Shown here: one piece after another, positions 14,682-23,305 of the stretch
Layout of the letters: every line of letters starts with the position of its first letter
Numbering within the stretch: position 1 is the first letter of the stretch
DNA from: JBDSGC01 sp046594105
GTDB lineage: Bacteria; Acidobacteriota; Thermoanaerobaculia; Gp7-AA8
Length of the DNA stretch: 24,178 bases
Direction of reading: 5' to 3'
Assembly (NCBI GenBank): GCA_046594105.1
Contig: JBKJQB010000125.1
Location: 1-24,178 of the forward strand
Position numbers and translations under genes: made by a program
The notes under the pieces: generated by a model
Told to the model about the DNA's origin: nothing
The model's input: only the letters and a program-made list of their open reading frames with translations
The model's database searches: none

Positions 14682-17234
14682 TCACGACGATCTGACGATC
14701 CGCGGCGTGATGAAGATCAACAATTCATCGTGCGTGTTGTTGATGTCGTGTGTCTTGAACAAATTTCCGATGAACGGAATCTGACCGAGGATTGGAAGGC
14801 GCGTCTCCGCTCGATTCTCTTTGGTCTGGTAAATCCCTGCGATCACGGAAGTTCCTCCATCGCGAACCATCAGCCGGGTCTTGGCCTGACGAGTCGAAAG
14901 CGGAACTCCGGCGCCACCCTCGATCCGGAACCCGGTGGCCGGCTCATTCTTCTGCACCGAAATGTCCATGATCACCGTTCCCGATTCGGTGATCTGCGGC
15001 GTCACAGAAAGCCGCAGCGTGGCGTCGACGTATGCGACCGTGGTCGTGAAATTCACGCGGGTCTGGTAGGGAATCTGGAAACCGCTCTGGATCTCAGCCG
15101 AGGTGTTGTCCTGCGTCATCACGCGCGGTGCGGAGATGACCCGCACCAGACCTTCCTGCTCCAGCGCATTCAGAGCAAGGTCGAGAGTGAAGGTTCCCAG
15201 AACGTCGGTCAGAGAGAACGACAGGACCGGATTGCCGGGCCCGAAATTGAACGGCCCTCCCACTGCGTCCACACGGTTGGGGAAAATCAGGCCGGTGCCG
15301 GTCCCCAGCGACGGATCGAGCCGCGTTCGGAATCCGAAGTTGATGCCGTATTGCTGGATGAAGAGCTTCGAGGTCTCCACGATGCGGGCCTCGATCACAA
15401 CCTGGCGCGTGGCCACGTCCACCGACTCGATCAGGCTGCGGATGGTCTGGAGGTAATCGGGGATCTCACTGATGATGAGCTGATTGGTGCGGGCGTCCAC
15501 GATGATTTTTGCTCGGGGAGAGGCGATGTCCCGCAGCAGTCCTGCGACTTCGTTCGCCCTTGCGTAGGAGAGCTTGAAGCTTACGGTCTGCAACGTGACA
15601 TTGAGCCGCGACTCCTCGGCCAGCTTGCGGCTCGAAGTCGCTTCCGCCGCCAGGCGATCGATCGTGCCGATCCGCATCACGTTGCCTTCGAGGATGTAAG
15701 TCAGGTTGTTCTGGTGGAGAATGATTTCCAGCGCCTGATCCCACGGCACGTCCACGAAATCAACCGTGACCGAACCGCTGACCGCCGGATCCACGGCGAT
15801 GTTCAGGCCCGTCAACTGGGCAAACGTGCGGATCACGTCCTTGATGTCCGCATCCTTCAGATTGAGCGAGATCGGCTCGCCGGTATAGACCTTCTCGCCT
15901 GCCGTCAGCGTGCGTCCGCTCAGAGAGCCGCTCAGGGTAGTGTTCGTGCCGCCAGGAGGGGTGGCCTGCCCGGCGGTCTGCGTTTCGTTGAATACGTCTT
16001 CGCTCGCCACCGTCGCCGGAACGACCGGTGCCAACGTGTTGCGGGTCGCAGCGCTGGTGCCCCGACGCGAGCGGGGGGCGGGAGCGGTCTGTGCGGTCTG
16101 AGCATTGATCACGGATCGCGTGCGGCGAGTCGACGCCGCCGGCATTTTCCAAGTCGAGGCGTTCTCGGCCATGGCCGGAACCTGTGACGGGACATCCAGA
16201 ACCGTGGCCCTCTCCGATGACGCTACAGCCACCGGGGAAGCCTTCGTGATTACCGCCCGCTCCTGCGTAATGGACGTGGCGGCAGCCGAAGCTACCGTCT
16301 CCGTCCGCGTCGGGGAGGAACCGAAAGAGATTTTGAGCCGATCACCGCTTTTCGCAACTTGATACGGCGCGGAGTCGTTCAAGTCGAGAACGACGCGAGT
16401 CACCGCTTCGGGTGAGCTTTTGAACTGTGATACCCGGATCTTCCGAACCTGAGATCCGTCAACCACAATGACATTTCGGGGAAGTCTGTCCGTCACTCCC
16501 TGGAGGTCGATGACCAGACGTGAAGGTTTGTCCAGCTTGAACGCGTTGTAATGGACGTCCCCATTGGTGGCCAATTCGACCGAGAGGGCCTCCCCGCTTC
16601 CAGTCGTTTCGATCTTTCTCAGAGCCGTGGCGGGACGAGACGGAATCGGCTCACTGCTGACCTTTGGTTCTGAGGATGCGGGCGCTTCCTGGAGGGCGGC
16701 GGGTGCGGATTCGGAAACAGCGCTGGCCGCGACCGCAACGGGTGCAGAGGGGACTTCAACCGGGGGGTGCGCGACAACCATGGCCGGCAGACTGATGGCG
16801 ATGGCGCTCCCCTCGGCTGCTGCCTGCAGCACCCCGGGGTGAGCCAGATGGACGGTCACTCGCGTCAGGCGCGCGCCCATCTCCGTCACTTCCTCAACCT
16901 TGACCGCCGTGATGGAGGAAGGAAGGACAGGAGGGACGGCGACGGAGCCGGCTTTGGAGGCTCCAGCCAGTTCGACGACGAAGACGTCCGGCTGCGGACT
17001 GTAGGAGGTGTAGACCGGGCTGCCGCTGGTGCGGAGAACCAGGCGAGCCGACGGCTCGGTCTCCACTTCCACAGCGGTGAGCGACAACGCGGATGGTGTG
17101 GCAGCAGCGGCAGGAGTTTTGTCCGCCGCTTTGCGCCGGAACAGCGACGCATGCGCGCCGCCGATGCTCAGCGCGAGCATGCACGCGATCAGCAGGACTC
17201 GCTTGGCTTTTTTCATACTTCCGACCTTGACCAT
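14682..17234 (-). CDS. pilQ: Type IV pilus secretin PilQ
   Basis: PilQ forms the outer-membrane channel through which the type IV pilus passes. The start at 17234 has GGAGG eight bases upstream; ATG 17216 (MKKAKRVLL) is an in-frame alternative. A signal peptide ends near GGAHA. Two AMIN domains, about residues 40-140 and 190-300, are separated by an Ala/Pro/Ser-rich linker, and another long linker follows. A secretin/TonB short N-terminal domain starts near 450 (LNLKDADIKDVIRTFAQLTG), an N1 domain near 545 (LLRDIASPRAKIIVDARTNQ), and the secretin barrel fills the rest, ending with LPILGQIPFIGNLFK and LLIFITPRIV. At 850 residues it is longer than proteobacterial PilQ, through the linkers. It directly follows pilP. 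Confidence 0.95.
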   Translation of the reverse strand: MVKVGSMKKAKRVLLIACMLALSIGGAHASLFRRKAADKTPAAAATPSALSLTAVEVETEPSARLVLRTSGSPVYTSYSPQPDVFVVELAGASKAGSVAVPPVLPSSITAVKVEEVTEMGARLTRVTVHLAHPGVLQAAAEGSAIAISLPAMVVAHPPVEVPSAPVAVAASAVSESAPAALQEAPASSEPKVSSEPIPSRPATALRKIETTGSGEALSVELATNGDVHYNAFKLDKPSRLVIDLQGVTDRLPRNVIVVDGSQVRKIRVSQFKSSPEAVTRVVLDLNDSAPYQVAKSGDRLKISFGSSPTRTETVASAAATSITQERAVITKASPVAVASSERATVLDVPSQVPAMAENASTWKMPAASTRRTRSVINAQTAQTAPAPRSRRGTSAATRNTLAPVVPATVASEDVFNETQTAGQATPPGGTNTTLSGSLSGRTLTAGEKVYTGEPISLNLKDADIKDVIRTFAQLTGLNIAVDPAVSGSVTVDFVDVPWDQALEIILHQNNLTYILEGNVMRIGTIDRLAAEATSSRKLAEESRLNVTLQTVSFKLSYARANEVAGLLRDIASPRAKIIVDARTNQLIISEIPDYLQTIRSLIESVDVATRQVVIEARIVETSKLFIQQYGINFGFRTRLDPSLGTGTGLIFPNRVDAVGGPFNFGPGNPVLSFSLTDVLGTFTLDLALNALEQEGLVRVISAPRVMTQDNTSAEIQSGFQIPYQTRVNFTTTVAYVDATLRLSVTPQITESGTVIMDISVQKNEPATGFRIEGGAGVPLSTRQAKTRLMVRDGGTSVIAGIYQTKENRAETRLPILGQIPFIGNLFKTHDINNTHDELLIFITPRIVRSS

Positions 17235-17275
17235 CTCACAGCCCTCCACGCACCTGGCCTGCACACCCAGCACGG

Positions 17276-17875
17276 TTATTTCTTCTGAGACCCGGGGGAC
17301 AAATCCCGCACGACTTCACGGAAACGTTCAATCTGAGTCGGGTCGTTGACCTCTTGGCGGAACACCACGGAGGTCGCGGTCATGCGAATGACTTCCCCAT
17401 CGAGCACCTTGTCGCCGACTTTGATCAGATAGCCTTTGTTATCGGGACCGTTGACCATTGCCACCAGTCCCTGCTGCCGCGTACGCACCACTCCCTGCAG
17501 CTTGATTTCATCGATCAGGAACCCCGGTGGCCCGGCCGGACGCTGCCCGGCCTGGAGTTTCGGCGCGGGGCCGATCAACGACTGGAACGGATCGCGCCGG
17601 CCCTGGGGGTCGTAATGGTATGCATCAGGAGCACTGGGCTCTTCGAGGATCTCCTGCAAGCCCTGCTGCATGTTCTGCTCGCGAGTGCCCGAGGACGTTG
17701 TCTGCGTCGTTGCTGCCGCGGTCGATGGAGCGGAACTCGCCGCTGGCGGCGCCCCGCCGGGACGTCCGCCAGGCGTCTGCGCGAACAGAGTGGCCATCGC
17801 CGTGGTCAGGACGAGAAAAGGAAGCGCGAATCGTGCGAATCGCATCATTCTGCCTGAAGACCGACCCTCTCTCAC
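17276..17875 (-). CDS. pilP: Type IV pilus assembly lipoprotein-like PilP
   Basis: PilP links the inner-membrane PilN/PilO complex to the PilQ secretin in the periplasm. The start is a GTG at 17875, with AGGAGG six bases upstream, overlapping the pilO stop by four bases. An N-terminal hydrophobic segment (FALPFLVLTTAMATLF) acts as signal or anchor; there is no lipobox cysteine, so it is not an obvious lipoprotein. A low-complexity Pro/Ala/Thr stretch follows, then the PilP motif GRRDPFQSL (about residue 90) and the beta domain LQGVVRTRQQGLVAMVNGPDNKGYLIKVGD. Length is 199 residues, near normal. The neighbours pilO and pilQ make the call firm. Confidence 0.92.
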   Translation of the reverse strand: MREGRSSGRMMRFARFALPFLVLTTAMATLFAQTPGGRPGGAPPAASSAPSTAAATTQTTSSGTREQNMQQGLQEILEEPSAPDAYHYDPQGRRDPFQSLIGPAPKLQAGQRPAGPPGFLIDEIKLQGVVRTRQQGLVAMVNGPDNKGYLIKVGDKVLDGEVIRMTATSVVFRQEVNDPTQIERFREVVRDLSPGSQKK

Positions 17876-18507
17876 GTGCCGCCTCCTGCCTTCTTCTCCG
17901 CAATTTTGCCCTCGGCCTTGCTCGCCGCATCAGCCGCATCCTTCGGATCGACATAGATGAACGTCTTGGCGACGAAGTCGGATGTGATCGTCCGCTCCGA
18001 CTGGTTGGCCACGGCATTGATGCTGATCTGTTCCACATTCATGATTCGCGAGAAGTTGCTGAGCCGATTGAAGAGGATCGCCAGGTTGTGATAGCGGCCA
18101 TCGACCGAAATGGAGATCGGCCACTCCGCGTAGGGGTCGCTTCCCTGAGCCGCCGCAATCTTCGGGAAGGTCATCTTGTGCAGGACGAAGTCGCCCTGAT
18201 CGACCAGCGACTTCATCTTCTTGATGATTTCGTCGGTGTTCCTGGCAGAAGGAAGGATGCGCCGCAACTTCTCCAGCTCCAGTTCCAGGCGGCGCACTTC
18301 CTCGCGGAACTGAGGGAGTTTCCGTTGCGCGGAGCGCCCCTGCTCGATCTTGGTGTCGAGGTCTTTGATCGTGCTCTCGGCTGACCGGATCTCGTCATCG
18401 ACTTTGCTGATCAGCATGTACTGAACACCAAAGATGATGCCGACAGCCACGATGGCCCCGAGAATCAGACCCCAGTACGCCGGTTTTCCTTCAAGCAGCC
18501 CCGCCAT
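17872..18507 (-). CDS. pilO: Type IV pilus inner-membrane protein PilO
   Basis: PilO pairs with PilN in the inner-membrane alignment complex. The 211-residue product starts at ATG 18507, six bases after AGGAGG; the frame open to 18615 is shadow sequence from pilN. One transmembrane segment (YWGLILGAIVAVGIIFGVQY, about residues 11-30) is followed by a coiled coil to about residue 95 and then a ferredoxin-like domain ending TFIYVDP. A lysine- and alanine-rich tail closes the protein. It starts ten bases after the pilN stop and overlaps pilP by four bases. Confidence 0.93.
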   Translation of the reverse strand: MAGLLEGKPAYWGLILGAIVAVGIIFGVQYMLISKVDDEIRSAESTIKDLDTKIEQGRSAQRKLPQFREEVRRLELELEKLRRILPSARNTDEIIKKMKSLVDQGDFVLHKMTFPKIAAAQGSDPYAEWPISISVDGRYHNLAILFNRLSNFSRIMNVEQISINAVANQSERTITSDFVAKTFIYVDPKDAADAASKAEGKIAEKKAGGGT

Positions 18508-18517
18508 CGAACCCCTC

Positions 18518-19186
18518 CTACCGCTTGGACACCGTGCCGGTGGTCGAGGAAGTTGTCCCCGAGCCGGTGGTTCCCGTTGCTGCCGTACCCGCCGCGGCCT
18601 GCCCTTTCGGCGCATAGCTGAAGTGGAAGTTCATTACGAATGTGTACACCGGAGGAACCACGCTCGCCTGGGTCACCGAACTCAGGTCCGGCTCCTCGAA
18701 CAGAGCGTCGTTCTTCACATTTTCAACAAAGTTCGCGATCGCGTTGGGATTCAGGCCCCGGCCTTCGATGGTGATGGCGCCGCCGCTCATATTCAAGCGG
18801 TCCAGCCAGACCAGATCGGGAAGGTCCTGGCTGATCCGATCCATGATCCGGACGGGGCCTTTCTGATTCTGCTTGAGCTGATTGATCAGATCGATCCGCT
18901 TCTGCAGGCTGTCCTTCCGCTTCTGGTAGTCCTCGACTTCCTTGATGATGGCCTCGAGGCGCCGCGCTTCGCCCTGCTTGGTTACCACCGTCTCACGACG
19001 ATCGGCAAGCTTGCGGTTCTCGATGAACCACCACCCGAACGCGATGACCGCGCCCAGAATGAGGCCGGCGACGAGAAAAACATTATTGAGGTTGCTTGGA
19101 CCGGATACCGCAGCCGCGGCCGCACCCTGAACCACTCCGGCACCCCGGACAGCCCGCCCCTCACGAACCAGGTTGATCTTGATCAA
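18518..19186 (-). CDS. pilN: Type IV pilus inner-membrane protein PilN
   Basis: PilN has a short cytoplasmic N-terminus that docks on PilM, a single membrane helix and a periplasmic domain. The docking motif here is INLVRE (residues 4-9), equivalent to the INLLP motif of characterised PilN. An Ala/Gly-rich insert of about 24 residues separates it from the membrane helix (about 34-55, VFLVAGLILGAVIAFGWWF). A coiled coil (about 60-105) and the PilN core with VWLDRLNMSGGAITIEGRG follow. The last 25 residues are Thr/Gly/Ser-rich and probably disordered. The start overlaps the pilM stop by four bases. Length 222 residues. Confidence 0.93.
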   Translation of the reverse strand: MIKINLVREGRAVRGAGVVQGAAAAAVSGPSNLNNVFLVAGLILGAVIAFGWWFIENRKLADRRETVVTKQGEARRLEAIIKEVEDYQKRKDSLQKRIDLINQLKQNQKGPVRIMDRISQDLPDLVWLDRLNMSGGAITIEGRGLNPNAIANFVENVKNDALFEEPDLSSVTQASVVPPVYTFVMNFHFSYAPKGQAAAGTAATGTTGSGTTSSTTGTVSKR

Positions 19187-20241
19187 GCGTCCCCCAGCTT
19201 CCGCATGGCCAGACCTACAGCGATGGCCATGCTGGGCCCTATCTCAGCCAGTTCCTCGGGGTTGAATTCCTTCTCATCCACAGTGACCCTCAGGAATGGA
19301 TCGAGGATGGAGACCGGGATGCCGAATTTGTCCCGGAGGATCGCGTCGAGGTTCAACACCCCCGCTCCGCCACCCGCCAGAACGATCTCGTCGACGCGGT
19401 CCGCGCCAGAGGTTGCCGTGAAGAAATCCAGCGTTTTCCGCAGCTCGCCGGCGAAATCCTCGCTCACCGAGTTGAGGATTGGAATCACCTGCTGGATGGT
19501 GTGATCGCCAACCGGACGGCCCTTCTTCAGCTCTTCGGCCTGTTCGAAAGACAGGCTGAGTTCGCGCTGGATCGCATCGGTGTACTGATTGCCGCCAAAG
19601 GTGATGTCGCGCCAGAAGAGTGATGTGGGACCGGAGAGAACATTCACATTGGTGACCGAGGCCCCCACGTTGACCAGGGCGAGGACTTTCCCTTCCTCGA
19701 TCTGGTAGTTCATCTCGTAGCAGTTCTGGAGAGCGAAGGCGTCGACATCGACCAGCACCGGCACCTTGCCGGTCTGACTGATCACCGAGGTGTAGTCGTT
19801 GATCTTTTCCTTCTTCACCGCCACCAGGATCACGTCGATGTTGTCGCCGCTCCCGGGAGTGCTCAGAGGGACGTAATCCAGGTTCACGTCATTGATGTCG
19901 AAGGGGATGTACTGCTCTGCTTCCCACTGGATCGACTCCGCCAGTTCCTCAGGGGACATGGCGGGAAGGGTGATCTTTTTGATGATCACCGAATGGCCGG
20001 ACAGCGAGGTCGCGTAATTGGAATTCTTGACCGCTTTTTCGCTGTTCAGCCGCGAGATCGTCTCCACGACCAGTGAGGAGTCCATGATGGACCCATCGAC
20101 GATCGCTTCTGGAGAGAGGTGCTCGATTCCCAGCTTCACCAGCTGGAACGTGCCACCCTTTTTCTCTTTCAGCTCGACGAGTTTGACCGCAGAGGAGCCG
20201 ATATCAAGGCCGACGACATTTTTGCTCTTTGAGAAGAACAC
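19183..20241 (-). CDS. pilM: Type IV pilus assembly actin-like ATPase PilM
   Basis: PilM is a cytoplasmic actin/FtsA-fold protein that binds ATP and recruits the PilN/PilO/PilP complex. The 352-residue product begins MFFSKSKNVVGLDIGSSAVKLVEL, with the phosphate-1 loop GLDIGSSAVK at residues 11-20. Later motifs are LVNVGASVTNVNVL (phosphate-2) and IVLAGGGAGVLNLD (adenosine region). Length matches the family's 350 or so. It heads the pil operon, about 60 bases after a sigma-70-like promoter, and its stop overlaps the pilN start. Confidence 0.95.
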   Translation of the reverse strand: MFFSKSKNVVGLDIGSSAVKLVELKEKKGGTFQLVKLGIEHLSPEAIVDGSIMDSSLVVETISRLNSEKAVKNSNYATSLSGHSVIIKKITLPAMSPEELAESIQWEAEQYIPFDINDVNLDYVPLSTPGSGDNIDVILVAVKKEKINDYTSVISQTGKVPVLVDVDAFALQNCYEMNYQIEEGKVLALVNVGASVTNVNVLSGPTSLFWRDITFGGNQYTDAIQRELSLSFEQAEELKKGRPVGDHTIQQVIPILNSVSEDFAGELRKTLDFFTATSGADRVDEIVLAGGGAGVLNLDAILRDKFGIPVSILDPFLRVTVDEKEFNPEELAEIGPSMAIAVGLAMRKLGDA

Positions 20242-20301
20242 CGCTCACCCCATCCATCTCACACTCACTTCTCACTTGGCACCGGTTGTAAAGGTCAACC
20301 G

Positions 20302-20330
20302 AAATTACAACGTTTAATTGGCGGTGTCAA
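20302..20330 (-). promoter_or_regulatory. Sigma-70-like promoter of the pilM operon
   Basis: On the minus strand a perfect TTGACA (-35, 20330-20325) and TAATTT (-10, 20307-20302) are separated by 17 bases. The predicted transcript start is near 20295, about 54 bases before the pilM ATG. Confidence 0.6.
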
Positions 20331-20392
20331 CTCTACAGGAATTAGATTTACGAACGGGTTACGCCGACCGAGGGCTCCCAGCGGGCTTCCGG

Positions 20393-20421
20393 TTGCATGA
20401 AAACTCCAGTCCAGCTACAAT
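20393..20421 (+). promoter_or_regulatory. Sigma-70-like promoter of rpmB
   Basis: TTGCAT (20393-20398) and TACAAT (20416-20421) are separated by 17 bases. The transcript would start near 20428, and a GAGGAG ribosome site follows before the ATG at 20456. Confidence 0.6.
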
Positions 20422-20455
20422 TCCACCCCTTTTGATATCTGAGGAGTTTACGAGA

Positions 20456-20650
20456 ATGGCAAAGTCCTGCGAAGTCTGTGGCAAGGCCCCGGTGTTCGGT
20501 AACCGGATCAGCCACGCCCACAATGTGAGCAGCCGACGCTGGCTGCCGAACCTGCAGCGTGTCCGCGTGATGGTTGGTTCTGCCGTCCGCCGCTTGAACG
20601 TCTGCACACGCTGCATCCGCACCGGCAAGATCCAGAAAGCGGCGCGTTAG
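20456..20650 (+). CDS. rpmB: Large ribosomal subunit protein bL28
   Basis: The 64-residue protein has the bL28 core HAHNVSSRRWLPNLQRVRV. It keeps both cysteine pairs, CEVC (residues 5-8) and CTRC (about 52-55), so it is the zinc-binding (C+) form. The start at 20456 has TGAGGAG upstream; the frame open to 20318 lacks family similarity and spans the promoter. It is a lone gene, divergent from pilM and convergent with rel. The 77-bp repeat begins on the base after its stop codon. Confidence 0.96.
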   Translation: MAKSCEVCGKAPVFGNRISHAHNVSSRRWLPNLQRVRVMVGSAVRRLNVCTRCIRTGKIQKAAR

Positions 20651-20727
20651 GCCGGCACGGCCGGCGGCGCTGGTTGCCCAAGGCTCCGCCAAGATCACGC
20701 TCCAAGAAGTTCTGCCGCGCAGGCTCC
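20651..20727 (+). repeat. 77-bp dispersed element, copy 2
   Basis: It is identical at 76 of 77 positions to the reverse complement of 2106-2182. It begins with the palindromic GCCGGCACGGCCGGC directly after the rpmB stop and lies in the 150-base gap between convergent rpmB and rel. No terminator with a T-run is present in that gap, so the element may be serving as the transcription end for one or both genes. Confidence 0.87.
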
Positions 20728-20800
20728 TAGGCCGCTTCAGAGCTCCACTCGCGTCCGCAAGCGGAGTCCGCACTCGTTCTCATCGAATCCCTCGCGCCCG

Positions 20801-22966
20801 CTATGCCGTGGCGTGACGGACGTTGAATTTCCTCTCGACCTGCATCACGCCATCGATGGCGGCGATCGATCGGAGGATTCGCTCGAGATGCTTGAGGTCG
20901 GCGATTTCCAGGGTCAGCTCCGCCATGGCCCTGCCGTCGCTGCTGCGGGTGTCCATGGCCCGGATGTTGGTTTTTGAATTCGCCACGGTCGAGACGACCC
21001 GCGCCAGAATCCCCTGGCGGTCCTCCATCAGGATTTCCAGATCGACCTGGAACTGCGAGTCCCGCTGGTCAGCCCACTCCACGGAGATCTGACGGTCGGC
21101 GTTGAACATCAGATTGCGCACATTGGGACATGCCGCGCTGTGAACGGCCACGCCTTTCCCACGTGTGACGTACCCGGTAATCGGTTCTCCCGGCAACGGG
21201 TTGCAGCACTTCGCCAGGTACGTCATCAGGTCGTCATAGCCCTTGACCTTGATCGCCGTGGAAGAACCGGTGAAGGGAAAGATCTTGCGCACCGCTCGCT
21301 GCAGGACTCCCTCACCTTCCATTGACGGTTCTTCCCGCGCGAACCGCTCCACGATCGATCGGGCGGAAACCTTCCCGTAGCCGACATCCGCGTACAGATC
21401 GTCCAGTCGGGCCAGTCCGTACTCGGACAGAACGCCATCCAGCGCGTTTTCGCCCACCAGCTTCCGCCACTGGACCCGGAACCGCTTCGATTCCTTCTCG
21501 ATCAGCTTGCGCCCCAGCTCGATCGAGCGATGCTTCTGCTCCGTATTGAGCCAGTGCCGGATCTTGTGCCGCGCCCGGGAGGTGATCACCATGCCCAGCC
21601 ACTCGCGGCTGGGCGATTGATTGGCCGAGGTCATGATCTCCACGATGTCGCCGTTCTTCAGCGGGGTCCGCAACGGCACCAGCTTCCCATTCACCCGTGC
21701 GCCCACGCAGTGATGACCCACGTCGGTGTGGATCCGATATCCGAAATCCAGGGGTGTGGCCCCTCGAGGGAATGCGAAGACATCGCCCCTCGGCGTAAAC
21801 GTGTAGACCTCGTCCGGATAGAGGTCGATCTTCAGGGAGTTCATGAACACGCGCGGATCGGTGATGTCGTTCTGCCACTCCACCAGCTGGCGCAACCACA
21901 GAAAGCTGGTGTCGTCCGGCCGCGCTCCCACTCTGCCTTCCTTGTACTTCCAGTGGGCTGCAATCCCCTGTTCGGCGATCAGATCCATCTCCCGCGTGCG
22001 GATCTGCACTTCGAACGGCTGCCCTTTCCCCGCCACCACCGTGGTGTGCAGCGACTGGTAGAAGTTCGGCTTGGGCATGGCGATGTAGTCTTTGATCCGG
22101 CCGGGAACGGGCCGCCACATCTGGTGAATGATGCCCAGCGTGGCGTAGCAATCCTTGACGCTGCTGGTGATGATGCGGAACGCGGAGTAGTCGTAGAGCT
22201 GGCCGATGTCGATTTCCTGCCGGCGCATCTTCGACCAGATCGAATAGACCGACTTGACGCGGCCGTACACGTCGCCACTGATTTCATTTTCCTGAAGCTT
22301 CGCGGAGAGTGTTTCCCGGATGCGGCCGACCAGTTCCCCTGAGACCGACAGCTTCTCCTCGACGGCGCGCTGCAGCTCTTCCGCCTCCCGCGGATGCAGG
22401 TAACGGAAGGAGAGATCCTCGAGCTCGTTCTTGATCCGTCCCATGCCCAGACGGTTCGCGATCGGCGCGTAAATCTCCATGGTTTCCTTGGCGATGGCCA
22501 CGCGCCGTTCCTCCGGGAGGTACTGCAGGGTGCGCATGTTGTGAAGCCGGTCGGCCAGCTTCACCAGCACCACCCGAAGATCGGAGACCATGGCCAGCAA
22601 CATCTTCCGGAAGGTCTCGGCCTGCTGCTCTTCTTTCGAGACATACGCATAGCGCGAGATCTTGGTCACGCCGTCGACGAGTTCGGCGACGTCGTCCCCG
22701 AACAGTTCGTGAAGCGTCTCCTTGGTCGTGAGCGTGTCCTCGAGCACATCGTGCAGAAGCCCGACCGCGATCGAGGTCTCATCGAGCCGCATCTCGGCCA
22801 GAATGTGCGCCACATTCAGTGGATGGACCAGATAGGGCTCACCGGAGCTGCGCACCTGGCCGCGATGCTCACGCGCCGAGAAGATGTAGGCCTTCTGCAG
22901 CAGTTCCTCGTCGAAGTCGGGCCGGTAGCTCTCGACCTTGTCCAGGATGTCTTCAAACCGGATCAT
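20801..22966 (-). CDS. rel: Bifunctional (p)ppGpp synthetase/hydrolase
   Basis: The enzyme makes and degrades the stringent-response alarmone (p)ppGpp. The 721-residue protein has all domains. The HD hydrolase domain keeps its metal motif (HPLNVAH and LLHDVLEDT, about residues 48-75). The synthetase domain (about 235-345) has GRIKDYIAMPKPNFYQSLHT, whose R-x-K-D signature is that of bifunctional Rel/SpoT rather than monofunctional RelA. The TGS domain (about 385-450, VYTFTPRGDVFAFPRGATPLDFGY), the zinc-finger-like CCNPLPGEPI region (about 610) and a C-terminal ACT domain follow. It is a single gene read toward rpmB. Confidence 0.95.
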   Translation of the reverse strand: MIRFEDILDKVESYRPDFDEELLQKAYIFSAREHRGQVRSSGEPYLVHPLNVAHILAEMRLDETSIAVGLLHDVLEDTLTTKETLHELFGDDVAELVDGVTKISRYAYVSKEEQQAETFRKMLLAMVSDLRVVLVKLADRLHNMRTLQYLPEERRVAIAKETMEIYAPIANRLGMGRIKNELEDLSFRYLHPREAEELQRAVEEKLSVSGELVGRIRETLSAKLQENEISGDVYGRVKSVYSIWSKMRRQEIDIGQLYDYSAFRIITSSVKDCYATLGIIHQMWRPVPGRIKDYIAMPKPNFYQSLHTTVVAGKGQPFEVQIRTREMDLIAEQGIAAHWKYKEGRVGARPDDTSFLWLRQLVEWQNDITDPRVFMNSLKIDLYPDEVYTFTPRGDVFAFPRGATPLDFGYRIHTDVGHHCVGARVNGKLVPLRTPLKNGDIVEIMTSANQSPSREWLGMVITSRARHKIRHWLNTEQKHRSIELGRKLIEKESKRFRVQWRKLVGENALDGVLSEYGLARLDDLYADVGYGKVSARSIVERFAREEPSMEGEGVLQRAVRKIFPFTGSSTAIKVKGYDDLMTYLAKCCNPLPGEPITGYVTRGKGVAVHSAACPNVRNLMFNADRQISVEWADQRDSQFQVDLEILMEDRQGILARVVSTVANSKTNIRAMDTRSSDGRAMAELTLEIADLKHLERILRSIAAIDGVMQVERKFNVRHATA

Positions 22967-23305
22967 GTCGGCATCATCAGCAGCGCCTTGATCCTAGCAG
23001 GAAAGCAGAGGGTGGAAGCGAGGGCAGAGGGAGAATCAGAGAACCAGAAACCAGAAGAGGCTGCACCAACGATCGGCCTGAATGCCATCCTTGGCGTCCA
23101 CGGTTAAACAGCTCACCTCACGAGTGAGCTGATTGAGATCGCGGTTTCTGGTTTCTGGTTTCCTGATCCCGCTTCAAACTTCGGCACCCCTCTTGCTCCC
23201 ACTCAATCCTCGACTGCGTCCGGCGGAACCACAGCGTGTGGCCCGCCGGGATAATGAGTGGAGGCGGGACCTGGACACCAGGCCCGCAAGAACAAGGAGG
23301 CTCCC
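22967..23305. other. Divergent intergenic region with repeats and a hairpin
   Basis: This 339-base gap separates divergent rel and the PA2779-family gene. It holds AGAACCAGAAACCAGAA (23038-23056), a perfect 8-bp hairpin CAGCTCAC/GTGAGCTG (23109-23131) and three GGTTTCT units (23143-23162). The two heptamer tracts are inverted relative to each other, with the hairpin between them. Both promoters must be here, but no convincing -35/-10 pair was found for either gene. No ORF with protein-like features is present. Confidence 0.6.

Noticed and set aside
12385..14784. 799-codon open frame on the plus strand
   Set aside because: It is antisense to the IPT/TIG lipoprotein and its neighbours, has Arg/Gly/Asp-rich shadow composition, no domain and no ribosome site.
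14556..16187. 543-codon open frame on the plus strand
   Set aside because: It lies opposite pilQ and reads as an antisense shadow in GC-rich DNA, with no family resemblance.
20646..20652. GTTAGGC at the rpmB stop as an attC right core
   Set aside because: It is made by the rpmB stop codon plus the first repeat bases and has no left core or attC-like stem nearby.
23225..23255. GGAACC and GATAAT as a promoter for the PA2779-family gene
   Set aside because: The 19-base spacing and mixed sigma-factor character make it unconvincing.
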